Shown here piece after piece: positions 42,306-50,758 of a DNA stretch of 59,854 nucleotides (position 1 is its first letter; each line of letters opens with the position of its first letter). Source of the DNA: Lachnospiraceae bacterium (GTDB taxonomy: Bacteria; Bacillota; Clostridia; Lachnospirales; Lachnospiraceae); assembly GCA_900769175.1 (NCBI GenBank), contig CAAGFP010000224.1:1-59854 (forward strand), in the 5' to 3' direction. A model generated the notes under the pieces. The model searched no databases. It saw only the letters and a list, made by a program, of their open reading frames with translations, and had not been told where the DNA came from. A program made the position numbers and the translations under genes.

Positions 42306-42834
42306 CAGACGAACTCTTTTGCTCCATTTTCTTTAATTCATTTTCCAATACGTCCACCCGAGCCTGGGCTTCTTTCAGACGGTCATTTACCTCGCAATAC
42401 TTCCTGCCGATATCCCGTTTGTAGGCTTCTAAATTCTTCACATTTTCTTCTTCGGCAAGTTTCATATATCGTTCACTTTTGGAATAGACCAAAAGATATT
42501 TCTTTAGTTCCTTAAAAAAGAATACGGTCAGCACAATCGCAAATACCGGCGCTCCGGACGCAAATGCGATTGCAAATGAAATGGAAAACATCTGAAACAC
42601 CAGACCGATAATGATATCACCAATAAAGAATAACCAAAAAAATACAGAAAAAAATCCGAGAATAATAACACCCCACGGACCACCGGCGTAATCATCTTCA
42701 ATCATTTCCATATCTTTCTGATAAATATATCTTGCATCGATTAAGGATTTCAATTCATTCTTGGCATCGCGGTATTCCTGTACCAGTACCGCTTCTTCTT
42801 CGGTAAGCTCATGATAAATATCAAACATATTCAT
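42298..42834 (-). CDS. Membrane protein with flanking coiled coils, unknown function
   Basis: 178 residues from ATG 42834 (MNMFDIYHELTEEEAV). Two to three hydrophobic helices in the middle (about 53-110, GGPWGVIILGFFSVFF, then IIIGLVFQMFSISFAIAF) and charged, probably coiled-coil ends (LVQEYRDAKNELKSL; LKEAQARVDVLENELKKME). It is not recognisable as a known family. It is the first gene of the transport locus and overlaps the MalF-type permease. GTAGGG lies before the ATG. It may help to assemble or regulate the complex. Confidence 0.65.
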   Translation of the reverse strand: MNMFDIYHELTEEEAVLVQEYRDAKNELKSLIDARYIYQKDMEMIEDDYAGGPWGVIILGFFSVFFWLFFIGDIIIGLVFQMFSISFAIAFASGAPVFAIVLTVFFFKELKKYLLVYSKSERYMKLAEEENVKNLEAYKRDIGRKYCEVNDRLKEAQARVDVLENELKKMEQKSSSDE

Positions 42835-42880
42835 ATTATACCCTACAGTTTTATCCAAATTATATCCTTTTTGTCTCAAT

Positions 42881-42930
42881 AATATTAAATATTATTAAAT
42901 ATTATTAAATATTGTTAAACATTGTTAAAT
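42881..42930. repeat. Five tandem 10-base AT-rich units upstream of the transport locus
   Basis: Line by line the units are AATATTAAAT, ATTATTAAAT, ATTATTAAAT, ATTGTTAAAC, ATTGTTAAAT. The 10-base period equals about one helical turn, so the A/T tracts are in phase and the DNA should be bent. It lies 47 bases upstream of the start of the first transport gene. Confidence 0.75.
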
Positions 42931-42991
42931 TCTTGTTGCAATTCTGTTTCCGGGTATATACATATTGGACGCCGGTGTGCAATCAATTGTT

Positions 42992-44368
42992 TCAACTGTT
43001 TTTATTTTTTTTACTTTTGATTTCGGCAAGACTATAGGTCACCGTAACTGCATCTCCAAGGTAGAGTTTGTGGAAGCATTGAAGAATTCTCTGTACGACT
43101 TTTTCTGCAAACTCAATATTCGTATCAAGTAAAATAACCATTGTCTGAATACTGGAATATCTTGTGGAAATATCCACTCTTCGAAGCGAGGTATAAATTG
43201 CCTGGTCAAGCATTTCCAGTGCCTTTGAGACCTCTTCTTCCATTCCTTTTTCTTCCAGACTTTCCGCCTGAAACAATACGGAAACGACTTCGTTGCTGTT
43301 TCGCTCCACGAATCGTTTAATGAAATTATAAATATGATTAAAATTCTCAAAATCCAGCATATATGCGCCATGTCCGCTGTCCGAACGGCTTAGGATTTCA
43401 CCCAGATACGCCAAATCCACATTTTTGTTGACTCTCTTTTTCTCATCCAATACATTATCACTGAAAAAGCGGAATGAATTTTTCCCGTTATTCTTTACAT
43501 AGTATAACGCTTTATCTCCGCAATTATATAGTTTGGCGAAATCATCTGCATCCACTCCGGAGATGGAAATTCCGATGGATACGGAGGTGTTGACATCATA
43601 ATTCATTTCTTTTATGCGCTGATTGAGAGAACGGATGATATCTCCGGCAAGATTCGCAATTTCCGGTCGTTTCGTCTTCTCATACATGAAAGCTACGAAT
43701 TCATCTCCTCCGATTCTGCAAATCACATCATTTTCACCTGAGTATTCCCTGAGCGTGTCGGCAAACATGTTTAAAACACGGTCTCCTTCCTGGTGGCCGT
43801 AATTGTCATTAATCGCTTTGAAATTATCCAAATCGACCATGAACAGACATCCGTTCGCACCGGTAGACAAAATCTCATTTACCTTCTTTTCGGTAAATTC
43901 CCGGTTCCACAAACCGGTCAGGGCATCCGTAAAGGATTTGGTTTTGATTTCATCTACTTCCTGCTTCTTTTCATGAAGCTCTTTTGCCAGAGCCGCCCTG
44001 TATTCTTCCAGTTCAATGGTTCGGTTTACTCGTGATTTAATAACGCTTGGTACAAAAGGTTTGGAAATGAAATCCATTGCTCCGGATTCGAAACATTTCG
44101 TTTCCGTATCCGCATCATTATCGGATGTCAGGAAAATAACCGGAATATTAACATTCTTTTCCTGCTTCCTGATTTGTTCCAATACCTCAAATCCATTCAT
44201 TCCCGGCATATTGATATCCAGTAAAATCAGGTCACATTCATTGTTTTCAAGGAATTTCAATCCCTGTGTCCCGTCCAGAACGGAAATCATTTTATATTCA
44301 TTCGCAAGTACTCCTTTTGCTGTTGATAAACTTACTTTATCATCATCAATCATTAGAATTTTTTTCAT
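42992..44368 (-). CDS. Response regulator diguanylate cyclase (REC-GGDEF) with extra degenerate GGDEF-like domain
   Basis: 458 residues from ATG 44368 (MKKILMIDDD). Receiver domain 1-125 with phospho-acceptor D51 in LLDINMPGMNG and Lys in FISKPF. GGDEF domain about 140-300 with intact RIGGDEFVAF (220-224) and the DLDNFKAINDNYGHQEGD metal/GTP region. Residues about 320-455 form another domain that looks like a GGDEF fold with the motif lost (RVDISTRYSSIQTMVILL where a R..G.DEF would be expected). It should make cyclic di-GMP on phosphorylation. It overlaps the 3' end of the hybrid kinase gene by 23 bases, so it is the kinase's likely output. Confidence 0.93.
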   Translation of the reverse strand: MKKILMIDDDKVSLSTAKGVLANEYKMISVLDGTQGLKFLENNECDLILLDINMPGMNGFEVLEQIRKQEKNVNIPVIFLTSDNDADTETKCFESGAMDFISKPFVPSVIKSRVNRTIELEEYRAALAKELHEKKQEVDEIKTKSFTDALTGLWNREFTEKKVNEILSTGANGCLFMVDLDNFKAINDNYGHQEGDRVLNMFADTLREYSGENDVICRIGGDEFVAFMYEKTKRPEIANLAGDIIRSLNQRIKEMNYDVNTSVSIGISISGVDADDFAKLYNCGDKALYYVKNNGKNSFRFFSDNVLDEKKRVNKNVDLAYLGEILSRSDSGHGAYMLDFENFNHIYNFIKRFVERNSNEVVSVLFQAESLEEKGMEEEVSKALEMLDQAIYTSLRRVDISTRYSSIQTMVILLDTNIEFAEKVVQRILQCFHKLYLGDAVTVTYSLAEIKSKKNKNS

Positions 44369-47300
44369 ATTTTTTAATCTCTCCAATCATGTCCGTTGCC
44401 TGTTCATACTTGAAATCTTCACATAGAATTACCACTTTTTGAAACAGTTTCCGGTACCTTTCATCCCCTTTGCAGTACTTTTCGTAAATTTCCTGTACCC
44501 CATCGGAATCGAATTCGGATAAAGCCTCCAGCATCTTTTCACAGATTTCGTTGATTTCTTCACGGTTCCCTGAATCAAGGTCATACGGAATTTCCAATGA
44601 ACTCTCTTCCGTCTTCTCATAATCAATATGTTTCTCTGTCAGGTAATTTCGAACAAGCGAAAGTACTTCTTCATACTGTTCAAATAAAAGCTCTGTCTTT
44701 TCATAAATCGGCTCCGTTTTTCCTGCTTTGCCGCTTTGTTCCAGTTCAAACGCCAAGTCTGATAACGGATTTGCACCGATTGTTTTTGACATGCTCTTTA
44801 ATGCATGCACTTTTATCACATAGTTTTTCCAGTCCCTGTTGTCAAATGCATTTCGGATAAAATCTTTCATCTCATCGGAATTATCAACATATTCCTTGAG
44901 AATATCATGAAACAGTTCTTCATTCCCTCCGGCATATTTCATTGCAACATCCGGATCAAAGAGGACTGTTTTGCTTTGCTTCGAATTATCAGCAATTTGC
45001 GTAAATGTATGTTCAACCGTATCCTCTTCCTTTGAAAAGTTAAGCTTGCTATCCGGAATATAAACCCGTAGTATCCGGTCTAAGGAACTGATATTAATCG
45101 GTTTGGCAAGGAAATCATTGAAGCCGGAATGTAAAAACATTTTCTTTGCCTGATTGATTGTATTCGCTGTCAGCGCAACAATAACCAGATTCTTATAATA
45201 ATCCCCCTGCAGGTTACGGATTTGTGCCGTAGCCTCAATTCCATCCATTTCAGGCATCATATGATCCATAAAAACAATATCATAGGTCGGATCCGATGAT
45301 AAAATATCAATTGCCTTCCGACCGCTGTCAATGGTTGTAACAAGCATTCCGTAAGGCTTCATCAATCCGGCTGCAACCTTTAAATTCATGGCATTGTCAT
45401 CCACAATCAGAATTTTTGCCGTCGGTGCAGTGAAATGAATACGGTTGGTCGGGGAAATATATTCATTCTGCTTTTTATGATTTAGGAATGCAGCCAGTGA
45501 AACGGAATATACAGGAAGAAACAAGGTATGAATCCCCTCCGGAAGTTCGTTGCTGCATCCTCGTTTTTGTAATACCATAACTGTGTATGTATCGGAAACG
45601 GAGGTAAAGAATTCTTCCTGTTCCGCAAAGATCGTATAATCCGTCATGATATGGGAAACTTCCGGATTCTTCAGAATTTCTTTCAATTCATCGATTTTCT
45701 TTGCCCGTTCAATCGCAATCTTCAATCCTTCCCGAATACTTTCTATTGTCTTTTCCCGTTCTTCATTCACTCTTTGCTCGCGGATTTTATCCTCTTCGGA
45801 AATATCGGATAAAAGGACGGCCATCCGGATGCTGTCTGCCTGTTCTACCCGGACAAACGGCTCCGGGTTCATAACTTTCAGTGGCAGGCTGAAAGAAAAT
45901 TCTGAGCCTTCACCAAGTTTACTTTCAACATGAATAAAGCCGCCCATGTTTTCAATCAGTTTCTTCGTAATAGACAGCCCCAATCCGGTGCCTTCAATAG
46001 AACGATTCCTTTTAGAATCAAATCTTTGAAAGCTTTCGTACAGCCTGTCAATATTTTCTTCTGCAATTCCGATTCCGGAGTCTTTCACATAAACACTAAG
46101 CCAAATTCCTGCTTCCTGTCGTGTAAAATCAACGCGCAGGCTCACGAAACCGCTTTGCGTATATTTAATTGCATTGGTCATCATATTGAGAATGACCTGT
46201 TTGATTCTCATTTCATCCCCATAGATTCCGGCCGGAATGTCAGGGTTGATTTGAAACAGCAAAGTAAGATTTTTATTTCCAAGCCTGGATTCCGACATAT
46301 TGACGATATCATTTATGACGGAGCCGATATTAAATTCCGCCTCAATGATTTCCATTTTACCGGATTCAATCTTGGAAAAATCAAGTATATCATTGACAAT
46401 GGTTATCAGGCTTCTGCTTGCCGAAGCGATATCAAGGGCATAATCATTAATAACGGGATCTTTATTCTCCCGAATCACCATTTCATTCATACCGATTATG
46501 GCATTAATCGGTGTACGGATTTCATGTGACATATTTGCAAGAAAAATGCTCTTGGTTTCATTTGCTGCCCTCGCCGCCTCATTTGCAGCATTCAATTGGT
46601 TAATCATTCGCGAAGAAATAATTCTCGTAATGAAAATTCCGATGCTTAAGCAGACCGCAAGAGCCAGTGAAACAATCAATAATGTTTTCACCAGCGGAAC
46701 AAACAAAACAAGACTTTGGATTGCAGTAACCGTATACCATCCACAACATTCTATTTTACTCACATAAAAGAATCTGTGAACCCCATCATAATCCATGATT
46801 CCAAGATGCGACTGATTCATCCGTTTTGCGCTTCGCATATTTATGGCAGTTTCCACTTTTTGGTATATATTCTTCGGAATACTGCTAAGAAGACGCGGTT
46901 CTTCACCCACATATCCGAACGCCTCATTCGGATGTGTGGCAATCCCCATATTATTGTCAATCAAAAACACATAACTGTTCCCGTCCAATGCCTTATTATT
47001 CGCAATGGAAAAAAGTGTGTCCACAAAAATATCAAGTGCCAGCACTCCGGCAAGCGTTCCGTCTTTTTTATAACAGGTGGTAGAGATGGTAACCACATAT
47101 CTGTCAAGATTGCTGTCCTTATAGGGCGAAGAAAAATACAATCCGTTCTTTTGAAGTGCCTCCACATACCAGATTCTTTCCCTGAAATCAATCGAGGCAT
47201 CCGGAATATATCCATAACCGGAAGACATGACATTATCGGTATTTACGAAATACAGGTCGTAAATATACTGTTCTTCATTATAATCTTCAACAATCCGCGT

Positions 47301-47591
47301 CAGATATTCGGTCAGATAATCCGGCTCGAAATCATTGATAATTTCTAAAGATGCCTTCTGATTTAATACAATCTGGGCTTCATTCGAAAACCAGGTCGTA
47401 ATCTGCTCGGCAACATTGTCCGTTACAACCTGATATCGCGCATCTGCTTCATCCACCAATCCGGCACCGATTGTGAATAATGTGATTCCGACAACAAAAG
47501 CAAAACTGACTAATATACCCATAATAACAATCAGTTCGAGTTTGCCCTGAAACGGTTTTTTTCTTTTTTTGGTGTTCTTCTCAATCTCCAT
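44346..47591 (-). CDS. Hybrid sensor histidine kinase: dCache-HK-REC-HPt
   Basis: 1081 residues from ATG 47591 with AGGGGA before it. Helix 1 about 18-42, an extracytoplasmic dCache sensor about 45-290 (YFVNTDNVMSSGYGYIPDAS; DRYVVTISTTCYKKDGT in part), helix 2 about 298-322, phospho-acceptor H356 in NMSHEIRTPINAIIG, HATPase with NMMTNAIKYT and GTGLGLSITKKL, a degenerate receiver-like segment about 600-720, a receiver with Asp in DIVFMDHMMPEMDG near 790, and an HPt domain with VHALKSMSKTIGANPL near 925. It is a complete phosphorelay on one chain, lacking only the final output, supplied by the overlapping diguanylate cyclase gene. Ligand of the dCache domain unknown. Confidence 0.93.
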   Translation of the reverse strand: MEIEKNTKKRKKPFQGKLELIVIMGILVSFAFVVGITLFTIGAGLVDEADARYQVVTDNVAEQITTWFSNEAQIVLNQKASLEIINDFEPDYLTEYLTRIVEDYNEEQYIYDLYFVNTDNVMSSGYGYIPDASIDFRERIWYVEALQKNGLYFSSPYKDSNLDRYVVTISTTCYKKDGTLAGVLALDIFVDTLFSIANNKALDGNSYVFLIDNNMGIATHPNEAFGYVGEEPRLLSSIPKNIYQKVETAINMRSAKRMNQSHLGIMDYDGVHRFFYVSKIECCGWYTVTAIQSLVLFVPLVKTLLIVSLALAVCLSIGIFITRIISSRMINQLNAANEAARAANETKSIFLANMSHEIRTPINAIIGMNEMVIRENKDPVINDYALDIASASRSLITIVNDILDFSKIESGKMEIIEAEFNIGSVINDIVNMSESRLGNKNLTLLFQINPDIPAGIYGDEMRIKQVILNMMTNAIKYTQSGFVSLRVDFTRQEAGIWLSVYVKDSGIGIAEENIDRLYESFQRFDSKRNRSIEGTGLGLSITKKLIENMGGFIHVESKLGEGSEFSFSLPLKVMNPEPFVRVEQADSIRMAVLLSDISEEDKIREQRVNEEREKTIESIREGLKIAIERAKKIDELKEILKNPEVSHIMTDYTIFAEQEEFFTSVSDTYTVMVLQKRGCSNELPEGIHTLFLPVYSVSLAAFLNHKKQNEYISPTNRIHFTAPTAKILIVDDNAMNLKVAAGLMKPYGMLVTTIDSGRKAIDILSSDPTYDIVFMDHMMPEMDGIEATAQIRNLQGDYYKNLVIVALTANTINQAKKMFLHSGFNDFLAKPINISSLDRILRVYIPDSKLNFSKEEDTVEHTFTQIADNSKQSKTVLFDPDVAMKYAGGNEELFHDILKEYVDNSDEMKDFIRNAFDNRDWKNYVIKVHALKSMSKTIGANPLSDLAFELEQSGKAGKTEPIYEKTELLFEQYEEVLSLVRNYLTEKHIDYEKTEESSLEIPYDLDSGNREEINEICEKMLEALSEFDSDGVQEIYEKYCKGDERYRKLFQKVVILCEDFKYEQATDMIGEIKKYEKNSND

Positions 47592-47770
47592 TTTATCCCC
47601 TAAAATAAAGCACTCTTTCAATCCCAGGATAGTCTTAACCGGACACCGAAATATCTTACAAAGCACTCCGCTGGTATCATATGGGGCAAAACGCCTTCTG
47701 CCCCTACATGAATATATATCATATTTCTTTCAAATTTTGAAGTTTTATTGGGGATTTTAAAAGAAAAAAA

Positions 47771-47792
47771 AGAATCTCATATGTGAGATTCT
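47771..47792 (-). terminator. Intrinsic terminator downstream of tRNA-Arg
   Basis: AGAATCTCA (47771-47779) and TGAGATTCT (47784-47792) with a four-base loop, flanked by A-rich on one side and T7 on the other. It can work on both strands; on the minus strand it follows the tRNA 3' end by 12 bases and separates it from the hybrid kinase gene. Confidence 0.85.
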
Positions 47793-47804
47793 TTTTTTAA
47801 TATA

Positions 47805-47878
47805 CGTGCGCTAGAGGATTCGAACCCCCGACCTTTTGGTCCGTAGCCAAACGCTCTATCCAGCTGAGCTAAGCGCAC
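47805..47878 (-). tRNA. tRNA-Arg (anticodon ACG)
   Basis: 74 bases forming a cloverleaf: acceptor stem GTGCGCT/AGCGCAC, D arm TAGCTCAGCTGGATAGAGC, anticodon stem TTTGG/CCAAA around loop CTACGGA (ACG at the middle), T arm GGGGGTTCGAATCCTCT with TTCGA. Discriminator base G; CCA is not encoded. ACG would be deaminated to ICG to read CGN codons, which requires TadA. Confidence 0.96.
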
Positions 47879-47905
47879 ATCTGATACCTTACCGGCACTT
47901 CACAT

Positions 47906-47934
47906 ATGTTACTCTAAGCAAGCTGAAAAGTCAA
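47906..47934 (-). promoter_or_regulatory. Promoter of tRNA-Arg
   Basis: On the minus strand -35 TTGACT (47929-47934), a 17-base spacer and -10 TAACAT (47906-47911), ending 28 bases before the tRNA 5' end. Confidence 0.65.
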
Positions 47935-48043
47935 GTACTTTTTATCATATTTCAATTTTATCCAATTACGATTTTGTTCTATTTCGATTATATCGCCTTT
48001 CGGTTTTTCTCAATATTTAGATTGAATAATCATTCCGGTTCCG

Positions 48044-49366
48044 TCATTCAACGAACAAATCTCCAAACACTTCCCTGCATAAATCCTTACACATCTCTAT
48101 GGAGAAATCCGGATCTTTTCGCGACATCTGGTTTCTTTCATATAATTCCTGCGTATAATCAGACAACCGATAGGTTGTAATTGCTCCCGGTCCGGCTTCA
48201 ATCTGGGTTACAAGCGGTATGACACCATATTCTTTAATGAATACATCTCCGGCTTCATCCTTGGATACCGTAACCTGTGCCATGGCTCCAACAACTCTTT
48301 TCCCGATTCCGCGACCGGAATCAGCCGTGGAATTGATGAAATTTCCAAGCGAATAATAAACCAGCATCTGATGTCCGTCAGCACGTTCATACATTTCTAC
48401 CGGCTCAATCACATGCGGATGTGTTCCAATTACAAGATCCACACCCAGTTCGGAAAAGAAATTACACCACATTCTCTGATTATCCGACTCTGTTGTTCTG
48501 TATTCCGTTCCCCAGTGCGGGCAGACAACGATGAAATCTGCCAGTGTTTTTGCTTTCTCAATATCCGAACGCATTTTATCTTCTTCCATGAGATTGACTG
48601 CAAAAGGCATATCAGAGGGTTTCGAAAGTCCGTTTAAGCCGTATGTATAATTGAGAATCGCTATTTTAATACCATCCTGCTCATATACATATATTTCTTC
48701 ACTCTCTTCCTCTGTTTCATACATTCCAAGCACGGCAATTTCAGGGTGGTTTGTTTTCCAGTAATTTGAACAGTTTAAAATTCCCTGTTTCCCCTTATCC
48801 ATTGTATGATTGGTGGCATGCAAAACGACATCGAAACCGGCTTTTGCAATTGCATCTCCCAGCGCATATGAGGTATTAAAAGTCGGATAACCGGAAAAAC
48901 CCAGTTCTTCTCCTCCAAGGATGACCTCCTGATTGACGATGGCTAAGTCTGCTTTTTCAATCTCTTCTTTTACATTGGCAAAAATCGCATCATAATTATA
49001 GGAGCCATCCTCCATTTTTCCGCTTTGGGTAACACGCAGATGCATCAGCATGTCACCGACCATGATAAGATTGACTAAAGGTGCCTCCGTTTCCCGGATT
49101 TCTTCACCCGAATCCGCACCCTTTGAATCATTATTGTTTCTGCCTGTCACATCATCCGTCGCAGACACAGAAGAGTCCGAATCCTCTGAATCGCCGTCCG
49201 ATGCTTCCGTTACCAAAATAGAAGCTTCATTCCCGGCATGAATGGCATTTTCATCTGCCGGATTTGAGCAAAAATACAGACACAGAAACAAAAAAACACC
49301 AAGACTGGCAGTTGACAGTCCGAATACTATCTGTAATGCTCTCTTAAGTCCTCTTTCCGGTTTCAT
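48044..49366 (-). CDS. CapA-family protein (poly-gamma-glutamate capsule biosynthesis-like, extracellular phosphoesterase fold)
   Basis: 440 residues. One N-terminal helix (about 11-33, membrane anchor), an acidic Ser/Asp/Glu-rich linker (about 45-95, EASDGDSEDSDSSVSATDD), and a metallophosphatase-like CapA domain with MVGDMLMHLRV, NQEVILGG, LHATNHTMDKGKQG, and VIGTHPHVIEP. The CapA/PgsA family is required for poly-gamma-glutamate in bacilli, but in Lachnospiraceae most members stand alone and their role is not known. GGGAGAG precedes the ATG. No capB/capC genes are nearby. Between it and the tRNA are about 160 bases with the tRNA promoter and no gene. Confidence 0.85.
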   Translation of the reverse strand: MKPERGLKRALQIVFGLSTASLGVFLFLCLYFCSNPADENAIHAGNEASILVTEASDGDSEDSDSSVSATDDVTGRNNNDSKGADSGEEIRETEAPLVNLIMVGDMLMHLRVTQSGKMEDGSYNYDAIFANVKEEIEKADLAIVNQEVILGGEELGFSGYPTFNTSYALGDAIAKAGFDVVLHATNHTMDKGKQGILNCSNYWKTNHPEIAVLGMYETEEESEEIYVYEQDGIKIAILNYTYGLNGLSKPSDMPFAVNLMEEDKMRSDIEKAKTLADFIVVCPHWGTEYRTTESDNQRMWCNFFSELGVDLVIGTHPHVIEPVEMYERADGHQMLVYYSLGNFINSTADSGRGIGKRVVGAMAQVTVSKDEAGDVFIKEYGVIPLVTQIEAGPGAITTYRLSDYTQELYERNQMSRKDPDFSIEMCKDLCREVFGDLFVE

Positions 49367-49406
49367 AAATACTCTCCCTGATACGAATGCCAGATATATT
49401 TTATCT

Positions 49407-50729
49407 CTATTCCTGTTCCTTCAGCCACTTCATATGTTCTTTGATTTTCTTCTCATATCCCAAATCGCCCGGATGATAAAATTCGCTGCCGCTCAATTCA
49501 TAGGGAAGATATTGTTGTCTTGCATAATGTTTGGGATAATCATGCGCATATTGATAATCATTTCCGTGTCCCAATTTCGCCGCACCCTTATAATGAGCAT
49601 CCTTTAAATGATTCGGAATCGGAAGATTCCCTGTTTTTTCCACACAAGCTTTCGCCGCAAAAATAGCCTCACATGCCGAATTGCTTTTCGGTGCGGTAGC
49701 TACATAGCTTGCTGCCTGAGACAGAATGATTTGCGCCTCCGGCATACCAACACGTTCCACGGCAAGGCTAGCGTTCACAGCCACCTGTAACGCCTGCGGA
49801 TCCGCATTCCCGACATCTTCTGCCGCACAAATCATAATACGCCTTGCAATAAAAGTTACCGTTTCACCGGCATTCAGCATTCTTGCAAGATAATAAACCG
49901 CCGCATCCGGATCCGAGCCCCTCATACTTTTAATAAAAGCAGAAATGGTATCATAATGATTATCACCGGTCCGGTCATATTTTAACAATTTTCTCTGTAT
50001 ACAGTCGCTTGCAACCTCTAAAGTAATATGTATCAATCCGTCTTCATCTCTCGGCGTCGTCATAATGGCAAGTTCCACCGCATTCAAAGCATGTCGCGCA
50101 TCCCCGCCTGCCATATCTGCCAGAAAGGCGGCCGCCTCCTTTGTAATATCTGCTTTATAGGCTCCCATTCCGATTGTTTCATCATAGACGGCTCTGTGAA
50201 TCAATTCTTCGATATCACTGTTTTCAAGCGTATGAAGCTCCAAAATCAATGAACGCGAAAGCAACGCCGCATTCACCTCAAAGTACGGATTTTCCGTTGT
50301 GGCTCCGATTAAAATAACGGTTCCGTCTTCCACGAAAGGCAGCAGATAATCCTGCTGTGCTTTATTGAAGCGATGAATCTCGTCCACAAATAAAATCGTC
50401 TTTTTCCCATACATTCCGAGTGTGGTTTTCGCTTTTTCAACCACCTCTTCCATATCTTTTTTCCCGGATACCGTCGCGTTTAACTGCGTAAACTCACTGC
50501 TTGTCGTATTCGCAATCACCATGGCAAGCGTCGTTTTACCCGTTCCGGGCGGTCCGTAAAAAATAACCGACCGAAGCTTGTCTGCCTTAATTGCCCGATA
50601 TAACAGTTTGTCTTCACCAATAATATGTTTCTGTCCCACAACTTCTTCCAATGTTTTCGGCCGCATTCTTGCAGCCAGTGGGGACTCTCCCTTTTTTTTC
50701 GCTTCCAAAGCATAGGAAAATAAATCCAT
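49407..50729 (-). CDS. rarA: Replication-associated recombination protein A (MgsA)
   Basis: 440-residue AAA+ clamp-loader-like protein acting at stalled forks. Seen: RPKTLEEVVGQKHIIG, Walker A YGPPGTGKTTLAMVIA, Walker B ILFVDEIHRFNKAQQD, sensor 1 IGATTENPYFEVN, and the C-terminal tetramerisation region ending HYKGAAKLGHGNDYQYAHDYP (in part) and PYELSGSEFYHP. The start is ATG 50729 with GGAGCAGG about nine bases before it; the frame also reaches TTG 50762, overlapping the upstream gene. Cotranscribed with the ASKHA gene by proximity only. Confidence 0.95.
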   Translation of the reverse strand: MDLFSYALEAKKKGESPLAARMRPKTLEEVVGQKHIIGEDKLLYRAIKADKLRSVIFYGPPGTGKTTLAMVIANTTSSEFTQLNATVSGKKDMEEVVEKAKTTLGMYGKKTILFVDEIHRFNKAQQDYLLPFVEDGTVILIGATTENPYFEVNAALLSRSLILELHTLENSDIEELIHRAVYDETIGMGAYKADITKEAAAFLADMAGGDARHALNAVELAIMTTPRDEDGLIHITLEVASDCIQRKLLKYDRTGDNHYDTISAFIKSMRGSDPDAAVYYLARMLNAGETVTFIARRIMICAAEDVGNADPQALQVAVNASLAVERVGMPEAQIILSQAASYVATAPKSNSACEAIFAAKACVEKTGNLPIPNHLKDAHYKGAAKLGHGNDYQYAHDYPKHYARQQYLPYELSGSEFYHPGDLGYEKKIKEHMKWLKEQE

Positions 50730-50758
50730 ACCTGTACCTGCTCCCGCAATTTTACTTA

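Noticed and set aside
42881..42930. Short tandem repeats as a CRISPR array
   Set aside because: Units are only 10 bases, contiguous with no spacers, and no cas genes are present.
47600..47670. CIRCE element (two AAAGCACTC copies)
   Set aside because: The copies are direct, not inverted, repeats and lie before a kinase, not a chaperone gene.
47592..47800. Leader of the hybrid kinase gene as a c-di-GMP riboswitch
   Set aside because: It has a GGGGCA/TGCCCC stem, and the output enzyme is a cyclase, but the conserved GEMM-I and type II core sequences are not there.
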